A stretch of 44,955 nucleotides of DNA, from the NCBI GenBank assembly GCA_018261655.1, contig JAGTSG010000013.1, forward strand, positions 1 through 44,955, in the 5' to 3' direction. Positions 17,885 through 26,120 of the stretch are shown in pieces. This stretch comes from Pseudomonadota bacterium. Its GTDB lineage: Bacteria; Pseudomonadota; Gammaproteobacteria; Steroidobacterales; Steroidobacteraceae. The position numbers and the translations under genes were made by a program. The notes under the pieces are model-generated. The model was not told the DNA's origin, ran no database searches, and saw only the letters and a program-made list of their open reading frames with translations. Position 1 is the stretch's first letter. Each line of letters begins with the position of its first letter.

Positions 17885-19201
17885 ATGACCCGGAAACCCC
17901 GCCAGCAGTCCTCCGTTCCCGCCAGCCGCATCGGCCGCGCGGTGCGGCTCGGCCTGATGGCCGGAGAGGTCGCGCTCGACGGCGCGCTGGCCAGCATGCG
18001 GCAACTGGCCTCCGGCAAGCGGCCGACCGCGGGAGACTGGCTGTCCGTCCGCAACGCCGAGACGCTGGCGCGGCGCCTGTCGACGCTGCGGGGCGCGGCA
18101 ATGAAGCTCGGCCAGATGCTCTCGCTGCAGGAGAACCTGCTGCCCCCGGAGTTCCGCCAGGCCCTCGCCCTGCTCCGCGCCGAGGGCTACTCGATGCCCT
18201 CGACCCAGCTGCATCGCATGCTGGGCCGGGAATACGGCCACGGCTGGCAGCGCCGCTTCGCCGACTTCGACGAGGAGCCGATCGCGGCCGCCTCGATCGG
18301 CCAGGTCCACCGCGCGCGAACGCGCGACGGCCGCGAGCTCGCGCTCAAGATCCAGTACCCCGGCGTCGCGAGGAGCATCGACAGCGACGTGGACAACCTG
18401 GCCATGCTGCTGCGCTGGCTGAACTTCCTGCCGGTCGAGCTGGACGTCGCGGGGCTGGCCGCGGAGGCCAAGCGCCAGCTGAAGGTCGAGGCCGATTACC
18501 TGCAGGAGGCGGACCACGCCGGGCGCTTCGCGCGCCTGCTGCGCGGCGCCCCGGGCGTCGTGGTGCCCAGGGTCCACCGCGACTTCACCACCCGGCGCAT
18601 CCTCGCGCTCGACTACATCGAGTCCGAGCCGCTCGAGGCCATGGCGGGCGACGACGTCCCGCAGCGGCTGCGCGACAGCATTGCCCGCCGCATCGAGGAC
18701 CTGATGTTCCGCGAGTTGTTCGAGTTCCGGCTCATGCAGACCGACCCGAACCCGGCCAACTACCGCTACCGGCGCGGCACCGACAGCCTGGTGCTGCTCG
18801 ACTTCGGCTCGACGCTCGAGATCGACGAGGAGCGCGTCGACGGCTACAGGGAGATCTGCCGCGCGGTCATCGCGGGCGACCCGCAGGCGATACGCCGCGC
18901 CGCGATACGGCTCGGCTACCTGCGCGACGACACCCCCGCCGAGTCCGCTGCGGGGGTGCTCGAGATCATCGGGCTCGTCTGCCTGCCGCTCGCGCACCGC
19001 GGCGCCTACGACTTCGGCGCGTCCCGGCTGGCGCAGCACACCCTCGACCTCGGGCTGGAGGTCGCGTTCCGGCAGGGCCTGCCCACGCCGCCGGCGTCGA
19101 CCATGTTCCTGCACCGCAAGCTGGTCGGCACGTTCATGCTGTGCGCACTGCTGCGCGCGCGGATCGACGTGCATCGCCTCGTGGCGCCTCACCTCGCATG
19201 A
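17885..19201 (+). CDS. ABC1/AarF/UbiB-family atypical kinase (COQ8-like)
   Basis: A 438-residue ABC1-family protein. It has the diagnostic KxGQ motif (AAMKLGQMLSLQ, Lys74-Gln77), the Ala-rich nucleotide loop PIAAASIGQVHRA, the ion-pair Lys in LALKIQYPGV, the ExD-type segment VEADYLQEADHAGRF, the catalytic loop QTDPNPANYRY and the DFG motif VLLDFGST. Unlike E. coli UbiB (about 546 residues) it lacks C-terminal membrane helices, so it belongs to the soluble short group. Relatives support quinone or isoprenoid lipid metabolism, by ATPase and not by protein kinase activity. The gene overlaps the downstream dehydrogenase by four bases, so the two are translationally coupled. Confidence 0.9.
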   Translation: MTRKPRQQSSVPASRIGRAVRLGLMAGEVALDGALASMRQLASGKRPTAGDWLSVRNAETLARRLSTLRGAAMKLGQMLSLQENLLPPEFRQALALLRAEGYSMPSTQLHRMLGREYGHGWQRRFADFDEEPIAAASIGQVHRARTRDGRELALKIQYPGVARSIDSDVDNLAMLLRWLNFLPVELDVAGLAAEAKRQLKVEADYLQEADHAGRFARLLRGAPGVVVPRVHRDFTTRRILALDYIESEPLEAMAGDDVPQRLRDSIARRIEDLMFRELFEFRLMQTDPNPANYRYRRGTDSLVLLDFGSTLEIDEERVDGYREICRAVIAGDPQAIRRAAIRLGYLRDDTPAESAAGVLEIIGLVCLPLAHRGAYDFGASRLAQHTLDLGLEVAFRQGLPTPPASTMFLHRKLVGTFMLCALLRARIDVHRLVAPHLA

Positions 19202-20232
19202 AGGACCAGCCCGGCAGTCCCGGCCCGCTGCTGCGCTCTGCCGCGGCAGCGCTCTCGCGGATCCTGGACCCGACGATCGTCCTCTCGTTCGATCGCAGCG
19301 GATTCAGGCGCCATGCGATCAACTTCGACCCTGCGGACCTCGATGCGGATTTGAAGGGCCGGACCTGCCTGGTCACAGGTGCCAATTCCGGCATCGGGTT
19401 CGCTACCGCCGAGGGGCTTGCGGCCCGCGGGGCATCCGTCTGGCTGCTGTGCCGCAGCCGGGAACGGGGCGCGCAGGCGGCGCTGGCGCTGCGCGAGGCG
19501 ACCGGCTCCCGCAGCATCCACGTCGCGACAGTCGACGTAGCGGACTTCGGCTCCATCCGCCGTTTCGCGGCAGGATTCCGCGCCGGCGCGGTGGACGTGC
19601 TCGTCCACAATGCGGGCGTGCTGCCCGACGAGCGCGTGCTGACGGCCGATGGCAACGAGTTGACGCTGGCCACCAACCTGCTCGGCCCGCTCCTGCTGAC
19701 GCTGCTCCTGCTGCCGAAGCTGAGGGCATCGGGCGCGGCGCGGGTCATCTTCGTTTCCTCGGGCGGGATGTACACGCAGCGCCTGTCGGCCGCGGATCCC
19801 GACTGGAAGTCCCGGCGCTTCGACGGTGTCGCCGCCTATGCGCAGACCAAGCGCATGCAGGTGACGCTGGCCGAACTGCTGGCCGAGGCCCTGGCGCCCT
19901 TTCAGGTCGTGGTCCACTCGATGCACCCGGGCTGGGCCGACACCCCGGCGGTACGGTCTTCCCTGCCGAGGTTCCACGCGGCGACCCGGCACATCCTGCG
20001 CAGTCCTGCGCAGGGCGCCGATACGGTGCTGTGGCTCGCGGTCAGCGCCGTCGCGCGTCACTCCAGCGGCCGGTTCTGGTTCGACCGCAAGGCCCGGCCG
20101 ACGCACCTGTTGTCCCGGACGCGGGAGACGCCGGCCGACCGGCAACGATTCCGCGCGCTGTGCGCGGAACGTGTCCCGGAGTTCAGGTCACTCGCGGCGG
20201 CAGCGCCACCGGCGCCATCACGGCCTCGATGA
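19198..20232 (+). CDS. Short-chain dehydrogenase/reductase (DHRS12-like)
   Basis: A 344-residue SDR with the classical Rossmann motif TGANSGIG (residues 60-67), NAG in VHNAGVL, the catalytic Ser region VIFVSSGGMYTQRL and the YxxxK pair Tyr214-Lys218 (YAQTK). The YTQ-type serine region and the lengthened N-terminus (about 50 residues before the fold) look like DHRS12-type enzymes, which act on lipids or steroids; the substrate is not established. It starts inside the ABC1-kinase stop (ATGA). Its last 50 bases lie opposite the end of the ThDP-enzyme gene, a tail-to-tail overlap. Confidence 0.88.
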   Translation: MKDQPGSPGPLLRSAAAALSRILDPTIVLSFDRSGFRRHAINFDPADLDADLKGRTCLVTGANSGIGFATAEGLAARGASVWLLCRSRERGAQAALALREATGSRSIHVATVDVADFGSIRRFAAGFRAGAVDVLVHNAGVLPDERVLTADGNELTLATNLLGPLLLTLLLLPKLRASGAARVIFVSSGGMYTQRLSAADPDWKSRRFDGVAAYAQTKRMQVTLAELLAEALAPFQVVVHSMHPGWADTPAVRSSLPRFHAATRHILRSPAQGADTVLWLAVSAVARHSSGRFWFDRKARPTHLLSRTRETPADRQRFRALCAERVPEFRSLAAAAPPAPSRPR

Positions 20233-21754
20233 GGAACGGCCCGCGCCGCGCGCCTGCGGCACCGAGGGCATCGTCGAGCGCCTCGGCCGTGTCCACCGTC
20301 ACCGCTTCCACGCCGAAGCCACGCGCCAGGCCGGCGAAGCCGACCGCCGGCCGGTCGAGGGAGAGCACCGGCAGGGCGCGCGGGCCCGGCAACCGGCCCT
20401 CGATCTGCAGGTGCTCGTAGGCCAGGATCGCGTAGCTGCGGTTCGCGCAGATGACCGTGGTGACGTCGAGGTTCTCGCGGGCCTGGGTCCACAACGCCTG
20501 GATCGTGTAGAGCGCGCTGCCGTCGCCCGACACGCAGGTCACGCGCCGCGACGGATCGCCGAGCGCGGCGCCAGTAGACAGGGGCAACGCGCCGCCGATC
20601 GCGCCACCCATCAGGTCGAGGTGGTCGTAGGGCGCGGCGGCGGCCAGGACCTCCGGGAGCGCGAGGCCGGAGGTGATCGCCTCGTCGCACAGCACCCCGC
20701 CCTCCGGCATCCGGTGCGCCAGCGCGCGGGCCAGCGACACGGCGTCGATCGGTCCTGCCGGCCCCTGCGGCGCCGGGCCCTGCGGCAGCCTGCCCGGCGT
20801 CGCCGCGCCGAGCCGCTCGCACAGCGCCTCGAGCGCCCAGCCGCCGTCCTCGCCCGGGGCCGCGAGGGTCTCGACCCGGGTTCCCGGCGACACCGGCGTG
20901 CCGCGCTTGCCCGGATAGCCGAAGAAGTTCACCGGTGAACGCGCCTCGACGAGCAGCAGCACGTCCACGTCCTTCAGGAACGCCTCGGCCGCCTCGCCCA
21001 TGTAAGGCACCTTGGGAATGAAGGGCCTGCCCGCGCCGCGCGCGGCGCGCCTGTTGAAAGTCTCGCTCGCGAGGCGGGCGCCGGTGTGCGAGGCAATGCG
21101 GTGGGCGAGGGTCACGCCGCGCGCGCCCAGCGCGCCGCCGCCGAGCAGCAGCATGGCGCGCGGGCCTCGTCCGCCGAGCAGCCCGGCGGCCAGGTCGACG
21201 AGAGCGGCGTCGGGTCGCGCCGGCGCCATGGCTGCAGGCGTGTCGGCCGGTGTGCCGCCCTCGGACCACGCCACGTCGGCCGGCACGATCAGCGTGGCCG
21301 GCCCGCCGAGCCGGCGCGCGGCCGCGATCGCGGCCGCCGTGTCGCGCCCTGCCTCCGCGGTGGCGCCGATGGTCCTGACCCACCTCGAGAAGGGCCGCGC
21401 GATGGCCTCGATGTCGGTCGTGAGCGGCGCATCCAGCGCGACGTGACCGCGGGCGTGCTCACCGACGACGTTGACGACCGGCGACCGCGCGCGGCGGGCG
21501 TTGTGCAGGTTGGCGCCGGCGTTGGCGAGTCCCGGGCCGAGGTGCAGCAGCGTCGCTGCCGGCTTGCCTGCCATCCTCGAGTACCCGTCGGCGGCACCGC
21601 TGACCACGCCTTCGAACAGCGCCAGCACCCCGCGGATGGTGCCGGCGTCGTCGAGCGCGCGGACCAGCGCCATCTCGGAGGTGCCCGGGTTCGCCAGGAT
21701 GGTGTCGACGCCCGCCCGATAGAGCGTCTCGTAGATGGCCTGCGCGCCTTTCAT
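20183..21754 (-). CDS. ThDP-dependent acetolactate synthase-like enzyme (IlvB-like paralogue)
   Basis: A 523-residue ThDP enzyme. The N-terminal pyrimidine-binding domain has NPGTSEMALV and the activating Glu in FEGVVSGAADGYSRM. A middle FAD/DHAP-type domain follows (about 190-320). The C-terminal diphosphate-binding domain has VSGDGSALYTIQALWTQARE, ending in CANRSY, which supplies the metal-binding GDG...N pattern. The ANPGTSEM opening is typical of the IlvX/benzoylformate-decarboxylase-like group and not of true acetolactate synthase, so the 2-keto acid substrate is open. I chose ATG 21754; ATG 21769 in frame is possible. It is transcribed away from the DOMON-like gene. Confidence 0.83.
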   Translation of the reverse strand: MKGAQAIYETLYRAGVDTILANPGTSEMALVRALDDAGTIRGVLALFEGVVSGAADGYSRMAGKPAATLLHLGPGLANAGANLHNARRARSPVVNVVGEHARGHVALDAPLTTDIEAIARPFSRWVRTIGATAEAGRDTAAAIAAARRLGGPATLIVPADVAWSEGGTPADTPAAMAPARPDAALVDLAAGLLGGRGPRAMLLLGGGALGARGVTLAHRIASHTGARLASETFNRRAARGAGRPFIPKVPYMGEAAEAFLKDVDVLLLVEARSPVNFFGYPGKRGTPVSPGTRVETLAAPGEDGGWALEALCERLGAATPGRLPQGPAPQGPAGPIDAVSLARALAHRMPEGGVLCDEAITSGLALPEVLAAAAPYDHLDLMGGAIGGALPLSTGAALGDPSRRVTCVSGDGSALYTIQALWTQARENLDVTTVICANRSYAILAYEHLQIEGRLPGPRALPVLSLDRPAVGFAGLARGFGVEAVTVDTAEALDDALGAAGARRGPFLIEAVMAPVALPPRVT

Positions 21755-21805
21755 GTGACTCGCCCCCATAATGCGTGTCCAAGCAAGGGAGCGAGTCTGC
21801 CAGAG

Positions 21806-22384
21806 GTGACTTTCAACGCCGTCGTGGAAATGAGCAGCCACCCCGGCTCCGCCGGCCGCGCCGCACGGCGCATCGCCGTCGACGTCGGCTGGCACGCGCA
21901 CGCGCGCGAGCTCGTGCTGCGCTACCGGCTGGTGGCCGACGCCGACCGCCTGCTCGTTCCGCCGGACCGCGGCCACGTCCGGGCCGAGGGGCTGTGGCGG
22001 CACACCTGCTTCGAGGCGTTCGCGCAGCCGGAAGGCGAGGATCGCTACCTCGAGTTCAATTTCTCGCCCTCGGGCGAGTGGGCCGCCTACGGTTTCGAGG
22101 GGCGGCGCCGGGGCATGCGCGATCTCGACCTGGCCTCCCCGCCCCGGCTCGAGTGCACCCGCGCTGCGGGGTCGCTGGACCTCGACGTGACGCTTCACCT
22201 GGATGCGCTGCCGGCCCGGACCGTCCGCGTGGGGCTGTCAGCCGTGGTCGAGGATCGTGACGGCGCACTCGCCTGGTGGGCCTTGCGACACGCGGCTGGA
22301 CCTCCCGACTTCCACGACCCGGAATCGTTTACGCTGCGCCTCGAGGCGCCAGGCGTGGCGTCGGCGGCGAGTGTCATCCCATGA
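21806..22384 (+). CDS. DOMON-like domain protein
   Basis: A 192-residue protein with an all-beta domain. The middle includes RAEGLWRHTCFEAFAQPEGEDRYLEFNFSPSGEWAAYGFEG, a pattern found in bacterial 'DOMON-like' (type 9 carbohydrate-binding-like) proteins: the LWRHTCFE and YLEFNFSPSGEWA segments line the ligand face. No signal peptide is seen. The family binds sugars or heme in other contexts, and here the ligand is unknown. The start is uncertain: GTG 21806 (with GGGAGCGAG upstream) or ATG 21830. Its stop overlaps the NamZ-like ATG, so they form an operon, which hints at a cell-wall sugar context. Confidence 0.78.
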   Translation: MTFNAVVEMSSHPGSAGRAARRIAVDVGWHAHARELVLRYRLVADADRLLVPPDRGHVRAEGLWRHTCFEAFAQPEGEDRYLEFNFSPSGEWAAYGFEGRRRGMRDLDLASPPRLECTRAAGSLDLDVTLHLDALPARTVRVGLSAVVEDRDGALAWWALRHAAGPPDFHDPESFTLRLEAPGVASAASVIP

Positions 22385-23586
22385 ACTTCGGCATCGACAG
22401 GCTGGTGGCCGACCGTGAGCTGCGCCGGCCGCTGGCGGGACGGCGCGTGGCGCTGCTCGCGCACCCGGCGTCCGTCACCTCGAGGCTGCAGCACTCGCTC
22501 GACGCGCTCGCGGGCCTCGACGGCGTCCGCCTCTCGGCCGCGTTCGGTCCGCAGCATGGACTGCGCGGCGACAAGCAGGACAACATGGTCGAGTCGCCGG
22601 ACTTCACCGACCCGATCCACGGGATCCCGGTGTTCAGCCTCTATGGCGCGGTGCGGCGCCCGACGGCTGCGATGCTGGACAGCTTCGACGTGCTGCTCGT
22701 GGACCTGCAGGACCTCGGCTGCCGCATCTACACGTTCATCACCACCCTGCGCTATGTCATCGAGGAGGCCGCGCGCGCCGGCAAGTCGGTCTGGGTCCTC
22801 GACCGGCCCAACCCCGTCGGCCGCCCGGTCGAAGGACTGACGCTGCGCGCAGGCTGGGAGAGCTTCGTCGGCGCAGGCGCCCTGCCGATGCGCCATGGCC
22901 TGACGCTGGGCGAACTCGGCCGCTGGTTCATTGCCAGCGGCCGCCTCGACGTCGACTACCAGGTCGTGCCGATGACCGGCTGGGATCCCGCGTCGGCGCC
23001 GGGACACGGCTGGCCGCTCGGCGCGCGCACCTGGGTCAACCCGAGCCCGAATGCGCCGAACGTCTACATGGCGCGCTGCTACCCGGGCACGGTGATGTTC
23101 GAAGGGACGACGCTGTCCGAGGGGCGCGGCACCACGCGTCCCCTCGAGCTGTTCGGCGCGCCGGACGTGGACACCGGGCGGCTGCTCGCGACGATGCAGG
23201 AACTGGCGCCGGAGTGGCTGGCCGGCTGCACGCTGCGCCGCTGCTGGTTCGAACCCACCTTCCACAAGCATGCCGGCCAGCTGTGCGCGGGCCTGCAGGT
23301 GCACGTCGAGGACGCGCGATACGACCATGAGGCGTTCCGGCCGTGGCGCCTGGTCGCGCTGGCCTTGAAGGCGCTGCGACGACTGCAGCCCGATTACCCG
23401 CTGTGGCGGGACTTCCCCTACGAGTATGAGACCGGCCGACTCGCCATCGACCTGATCAACGGCAGCGCGCTGCTGCGCGAGTGGGTGGACGACCCGGGGG
23501 CCGCGCCCGGCGACCTCGATGCACAGGCGCGCGCGGACGAGGCCGCGTGGCGCGAGGCCCGCGCGCCCTTCCTGCTCTATCCCTGA
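22381..23586 (+). CDS. DUF1343 protein, NamZ-like exo-beta-N-acetylmuramidase (GH171)
   Basis: A 401-residue protein of the DUF1343/YbbC family, whose founding member NamZ removes MurNAc from the non-reducing end of peptidoglycan fragments. The family pattern is clear: LLAHPASVT, SAAFGPQHGLRGDKQDNM, PVFSLYGAVRRPTA, VLLVDLQDLGCRIYTF, VLDRPNPVGRPVEG, and NVYMARCYPGTVMFEGTTLSEGRGTT. It has no visible signal peptide, so it may act in the cytosol in peptidoglycan recycling or be exported by a route I cannot see. It begins in the DOMON-like stop (ATGA), and its last ten bases overlap the end of the opposite-strand DUF3014 gene. Confidence 0.87.
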   Translation: MNFGIDRLVADRELRRPLAGRRVALLAHPASVTSRLQHSLDALAGLDGVRLSAAFGPQHGLRGDKQDNMVESPDFTDPIHGIPVFSLYGAVRRPTAAMLDSFDVLLVDLQDLGCRIYTFITTLRYVIEEAARAGKSVWVLDRPNPVGRPVEGLTLRAGWESFVGAGALPMRHGLTLGELGRWFIASGRLDVDYQVVPMTGWDPASAPGHGWPLGARTWVNPSPNAPNVYMARCYPGTVMFEGTTLSEGRGTTRPLELFGAPDVDTGRLLATMQELAPEWLAGCTLRRCWFEPTFHKHAGQLCAGLQVHVEDARYDHEAFRPWRLVALALKALRRLQPDYPLWRDFPYEYETGRLAIDLINGSALLREWVDDPGAAPGDLDAQARADEAAWREARAPFLLYP

Positions 23587-24398
23587 CCCGCCGGCGGCGG
23601 CTGCGAGGCGATGCGCGCGCGAAGGCCGCGCAGCTTGTCCTTGATGCGTGCGGCGTTGTCCGGGCCCATCCGCAGGAGGAACTTCTGGCCCGCGGAACGC
23701 GACTCGAGGGCCGGGTCGGCGAACTGGAACATCACCCCGGGCCGCGACAGCGGGATCGGCCCCTGGATTTCCGGCGTCGCCAGCAGGTGGTCGATGACCT
23801 CGACCACGCGGTCATTGAAGTAACCGTCGAGGTTGCCGAGCTCGGCGTAGGCCTGCTGGAACAGCGGATACAAGCGCGTGTAGAGCGCGGCGACGTCGCC
23901 GCTGTCGAGCGCCTCGACGAGCGCTACGTAGGGCTCGTAGCGGACGTAGTTGTCGGGGCCGAGCGTGTACGCACCCTCCTGGCCCGACGCGACGAACGGG
24001 CTGTCGATCGGCTTCAGCGGCCGCAGGCGCGTCGCGACCTTCTCGCGCGGCAGGTTGTCGATCGTGGCGGTGAGGCGGCGCACCAGGTCGTCCCCCAGCA
24101 CCAGCGACTCGTAGCGCTCCCGTCCAAGGAGGCCGGCCAACTCGTCGGCGACGGCGGCATCGCTCGCGTCGAGCCCCGGCAGGGTGGCCGCGTCCGTGGG
24201 CGGTGTGACGGGATGCGCGATGGCGGGCCCGGCCGCGGCCACCGGCGGCGGCGCGATCACTTCCGGGGGCGGGGCCGGCTCCAGCGCGAGCTGGCGCCAC
24301 GCATAGTAGCCGCCCGCCACGACGCCGATCACGGCCAGCACCCACAGGGCCTTGCGGCCGGCCGCCGAGTCGTCGCCATCGCGCCCCGGCCTCGTCAC
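23577..24398 (-). CDS. DUF3014 domain protein, single-pass membrane anchored
   Basis: A 273-residue protein. A short charged cytoplasmic N-terminus is followed by one helix (ALWVLAVIGVVAGGYYAW, about residues 17-34), a Pro/Ala-rich linker (about 40-75) and the DUF3014 domain, with the characteristic LPGLDASDAAVADEL, DNLPREKVATRLRPLKP, YVRYEPYVALVEALDSGD and LYTRLYPLFQQAYAELG. The domain lies outside the membrane and its role is unknown. The start is GTG 24398, supported by GAGGGGG about 6 bases upstream; it overlaps the stop of the small membrane protein gene by four bases (GTGA). Confidence 0.83.
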   Translation of the reverse strand: MTRPGRDGDDSAAGRKALWVLAVIGVVAGGYYAWRQLALEPAPPPEVIAPPPVAAAGPAIAHPVTPPTDAATLPGLDASDAAVADELAGLLGRERYESLVLGDDLVRRLTATIDNLPREKVATRLRPLKPIDSPFVASGQEGAYTLGPDNYVRYEPYVALVEALDSGDVAALYTRLYPLFQQAYAELGNLDGYFNDRVVEVIDHLLATPEIQGPIPLSRPGVMFQFADPALESRSAGQKFLLRMGPDNAARIKDKLRGLRARIASQPPPAGQG

Positions 24399-24589
24399 GG
24401 CTTCCCCCTCAGCAACTTTGAGGGGAGGAGGATCACGGATCGCAGCAGCTCGAAGACTCCCTCGACCGCGATGCCCACGAGCCGGAACGGCAGCAGCAGC
24501 AACCACACCAGCGGGTAGAGGAGCAGCGCCAGCAGGGCCAGCGGCCAGCAGAGTACGAACAGCAGCAGCCAGAGCAGGAAGCTCAGCAT
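24395..24589 (-). CDS. Small two-helix membrane protein
   Basis: A 64-residue, very hydrophobic protein: MLSFLLWLLLFVLCWPLALL and a following LLYPLVWLLLLPFRLVGIAV form two close membrane segments, and the tail ELLRSVILLPSKLLRGKP is basic. The function is unknown. It is transcribed just ahead of the DUF3014 gene with a GTGA overlap, and GGAGG precedes its ATG by 8 bases, so the two are expressed together and may interact. Similar short Leu-rich proteins accompany DUF3014 genes in other gammaproteobacteria to my recollection, which I could not check. Confidence 0.7.
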   Translation of the reverse strand: MLSFLLWLLLFVLCWPLALLALLLYPLVWLLLLPFRLVGIAVEGVFELLRSVILLPSKLLRGKP

Positions 24590-24695
24590 CGGCGGTCCTC
24601 CCGGACGGCAGCCCGGCAAGGCGAGAGGATACCAGCGCACCCGCTGCCCCGGGCCCGACGGTGGCTTCGCTGCAGGACCACGGGTCGATGCCCGC

Positions 24696-25064
24696 CTACC
24701 GGTGCCAGTGCTCCAGGTCGTGCTCGACCGACTCGAGGCGACGATCAATCGCCGTCAGCGTCGGCAGCCACTTCGGCGACGGGCGTTCACGGGCCAGCGT
24801 CTCGAGTTCACGATGCGCCGACGTCACCGCTGGCGCGAAGAGTTCCGCCTCGACCTGCGACATGCGGCTGCTGCCGTTCGGCCCGCGCCGCGCGAGCGAA
24901 TCGACGGCGAGGCGGTTGACCAGGTCGTCGTAGGCCACCAGCGTGTCGCTGCCCGGCCCCGTCTTTTGCGGTGCGTTGATCAGGGCAGCCAGGCACGCCA
25001 CACCCTCGCGATAACGCTCGAGCGCCTCGCGACAGTTTTCGGCCCCGAGTCCGAGCGGCGTCAT
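24696..25064 (-). CDS. Hypothetical protein, helical
   Basis: A 122-residue, charged, probably all-helical protein with no recognised domain or signal peptide (MTPLGLGAENCREALERYRE near the start, TAIDRRLESVEHDLEHWHR at the end). An AGGAGG site ends 9 bases before the ATG, which supports real translation. It lies 106 bases upstream of the small membrane protein gene on the same strand. I do not recognise the family. Confidence 0.55.
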   Translation of the reverse strand: MTPLGLGAENCREALERYREGVACLAALINAPQKTGPGSDTLVAYDDLVNRLAVDSLARRGPNGSSRMSQVEAELFAPAVTSAHRELETLARERPSPKWLPTLTAIDRRLESVEHDLEHWHR

Positions 25065-25174
25065 GGCCGGATGCCTCCTGGATTACTGTCGGTCCCGTGC
25101 CCCCACCGGACGCACGTTAGGGCACGGGCAGCCGGTCACCCGTCCGCAATTTCCACGCGGAACTATTCCGGCCT

Positions 25175-25209
25175 GCGCTGATCGCAGCGCGTCTCGGGAA
25201 TATCCGAGA
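25175..25209. repeat. Two adjacent hairpins downstream of the LytTR regulator gene
   Basis: Within the 225-base gap (25065-25289), a 6-base stem GCGCTG/CAGCGC (25175-25190, loop atcg) is followed by a second stem TCTCGG/CCGAGA (25192-25209, loop gaatat). They are 3' to the response-regulator stop on the minus strand and could act as a terminator or mRNA-end structure, but there is no T-tract on either strand. The rest of the gap shows nothing recognisable. Confidence 0.35.
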
Positions 25210-25289
25210 GGCGCCTCGGCAGCCTCACGGATGCGAAGGACAGATGTACGCGGAGGGGACCCGCGCCGCGACCTCCGGCCCGCTGCGCG

Positions 25290-26120
25290 TCAATGGATGC
25301 GGCCGGCGCGCAGGAAGTGTTCCACCTTGTCGCGGAAGGTCCGCGACAGCTTGATCTCGTGGCCGCCGGCGAGGATCAGGAAGAACTCGCCGTTCATGTG
25401 CGGGCGCAGGCGCTCCACGCGGCCCAGGTTGACGATCGTCGAGCGGTGCACGCGCTGGAAGGCCGCCGGGTCGAGAGCATCTTCGAGGCTCTTCATGGTG
25501 CCGCGCAGGATGTACGTCTGCCCCGAGGCGTGGACGCACATGTAGTCGCCCGCCGCATCGATCCAGTCGATGGACGCGAGCGGCAGGCGGACGATCTCGC
25601 GCCCCTGCCGGATGGCGAGGACCGGGGCGATGCCCGTGGCTGCCGACCCGCCCGGCTCGAGGTCCGCCAGGTCGTCGGGCCAGTCGGTCGAGCCGCGCAG
25701 GTCGGCCATGAGCTGGACGAGCCGGTCGCGCTGGTCCGCCGCCTTGCGCTGCTGCAGCTGCTGGCGGATGTGCTCGAGGGCGTCGGCGAAGCGTTCTTCG
25801 TCCACCGGCTTGAGCAGGTAATCCACCGCGCGCGCCTCGAAGGCCTGGATGGCGTAGCGGTCGAAGGCGGTCACGAACACCACCAGGGGCATGGTCTCGG
25901 TCGGCAGCTGGCTGACGACGTCGAGTCCCGACATGCCGGGCATCTCGATGTCGAGGAAGACGACGTCCGGCTGGCTGCGCCGGATCGCCTCGAGCGCGGT
26001 GCGCCCGTTGGAAGCCTCCCCCACGACCTCGATGTCCGGCACTCCCTGCAGGCGGATCAGCAGGCCGCGCCGGGAGAGCGACTCGTCGTCGACGACCAGC
26101 GCCCGGATGCGGTCGCTCAC
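25290..26120 (-). CDS. LytTR-family response regulator (AlgR/LytR type)
   Basis: A 276-residue two-domain regulator. The receiver (about 1-125) has the acidic pair Asp11-Asp12, the phosphorylation site Asp57 in VVFLDIEMPGMSG, a Thr in FVTAFD and the conserved Lys in YLLKPVDEE. A linker of about 50 residues precedes the LytTR DNA-binding domain (about 170-272, with IDWIDAAGDYMCVH, RGTMKSLEDAL, FQRVHRSTIVNLGRVERL and ASP-like ending). LytTR proteins bind pairs of direct repeats about 21 bases apart. The start codon overlaps the sensor-kinase stop, so this is a co-translated pair with the kinase of the next entry. Confidence 0.92.
   Translation of the reverse strand: MSDRIRALVVDDESLSRRGLLIRLQGVPDIEVVGEASNGRTALEAIRRSQPDVVFLDIEMPGMSGLDVVSQLPTETMPLVVFVTAFDRYAIQAFEARAVDYLLKPVDEERFADALEHIRQQLQQRKAADQRDRLVQLMADLRGSTDWPDDLADLEPGGSAATGIAPVLAIRQGREIVRLPLASIDWIDAAGDYMCVHASGQTYILRGTMKSLEDALDPAAFQRVHRSTIVNLGRVERLRPHMNGEFFLILAGGHEIKLSRTFRDKVEHFLRAGRIH

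Noticed and set aside
20183-21754. A true acetolactate synthase (IlvB).
   Set aside because: The NPGTSEM opening and the lack of a regulatory subunit gene point to an IlvB-like paralogue of unknown substrate; branched-chain genes are absent.
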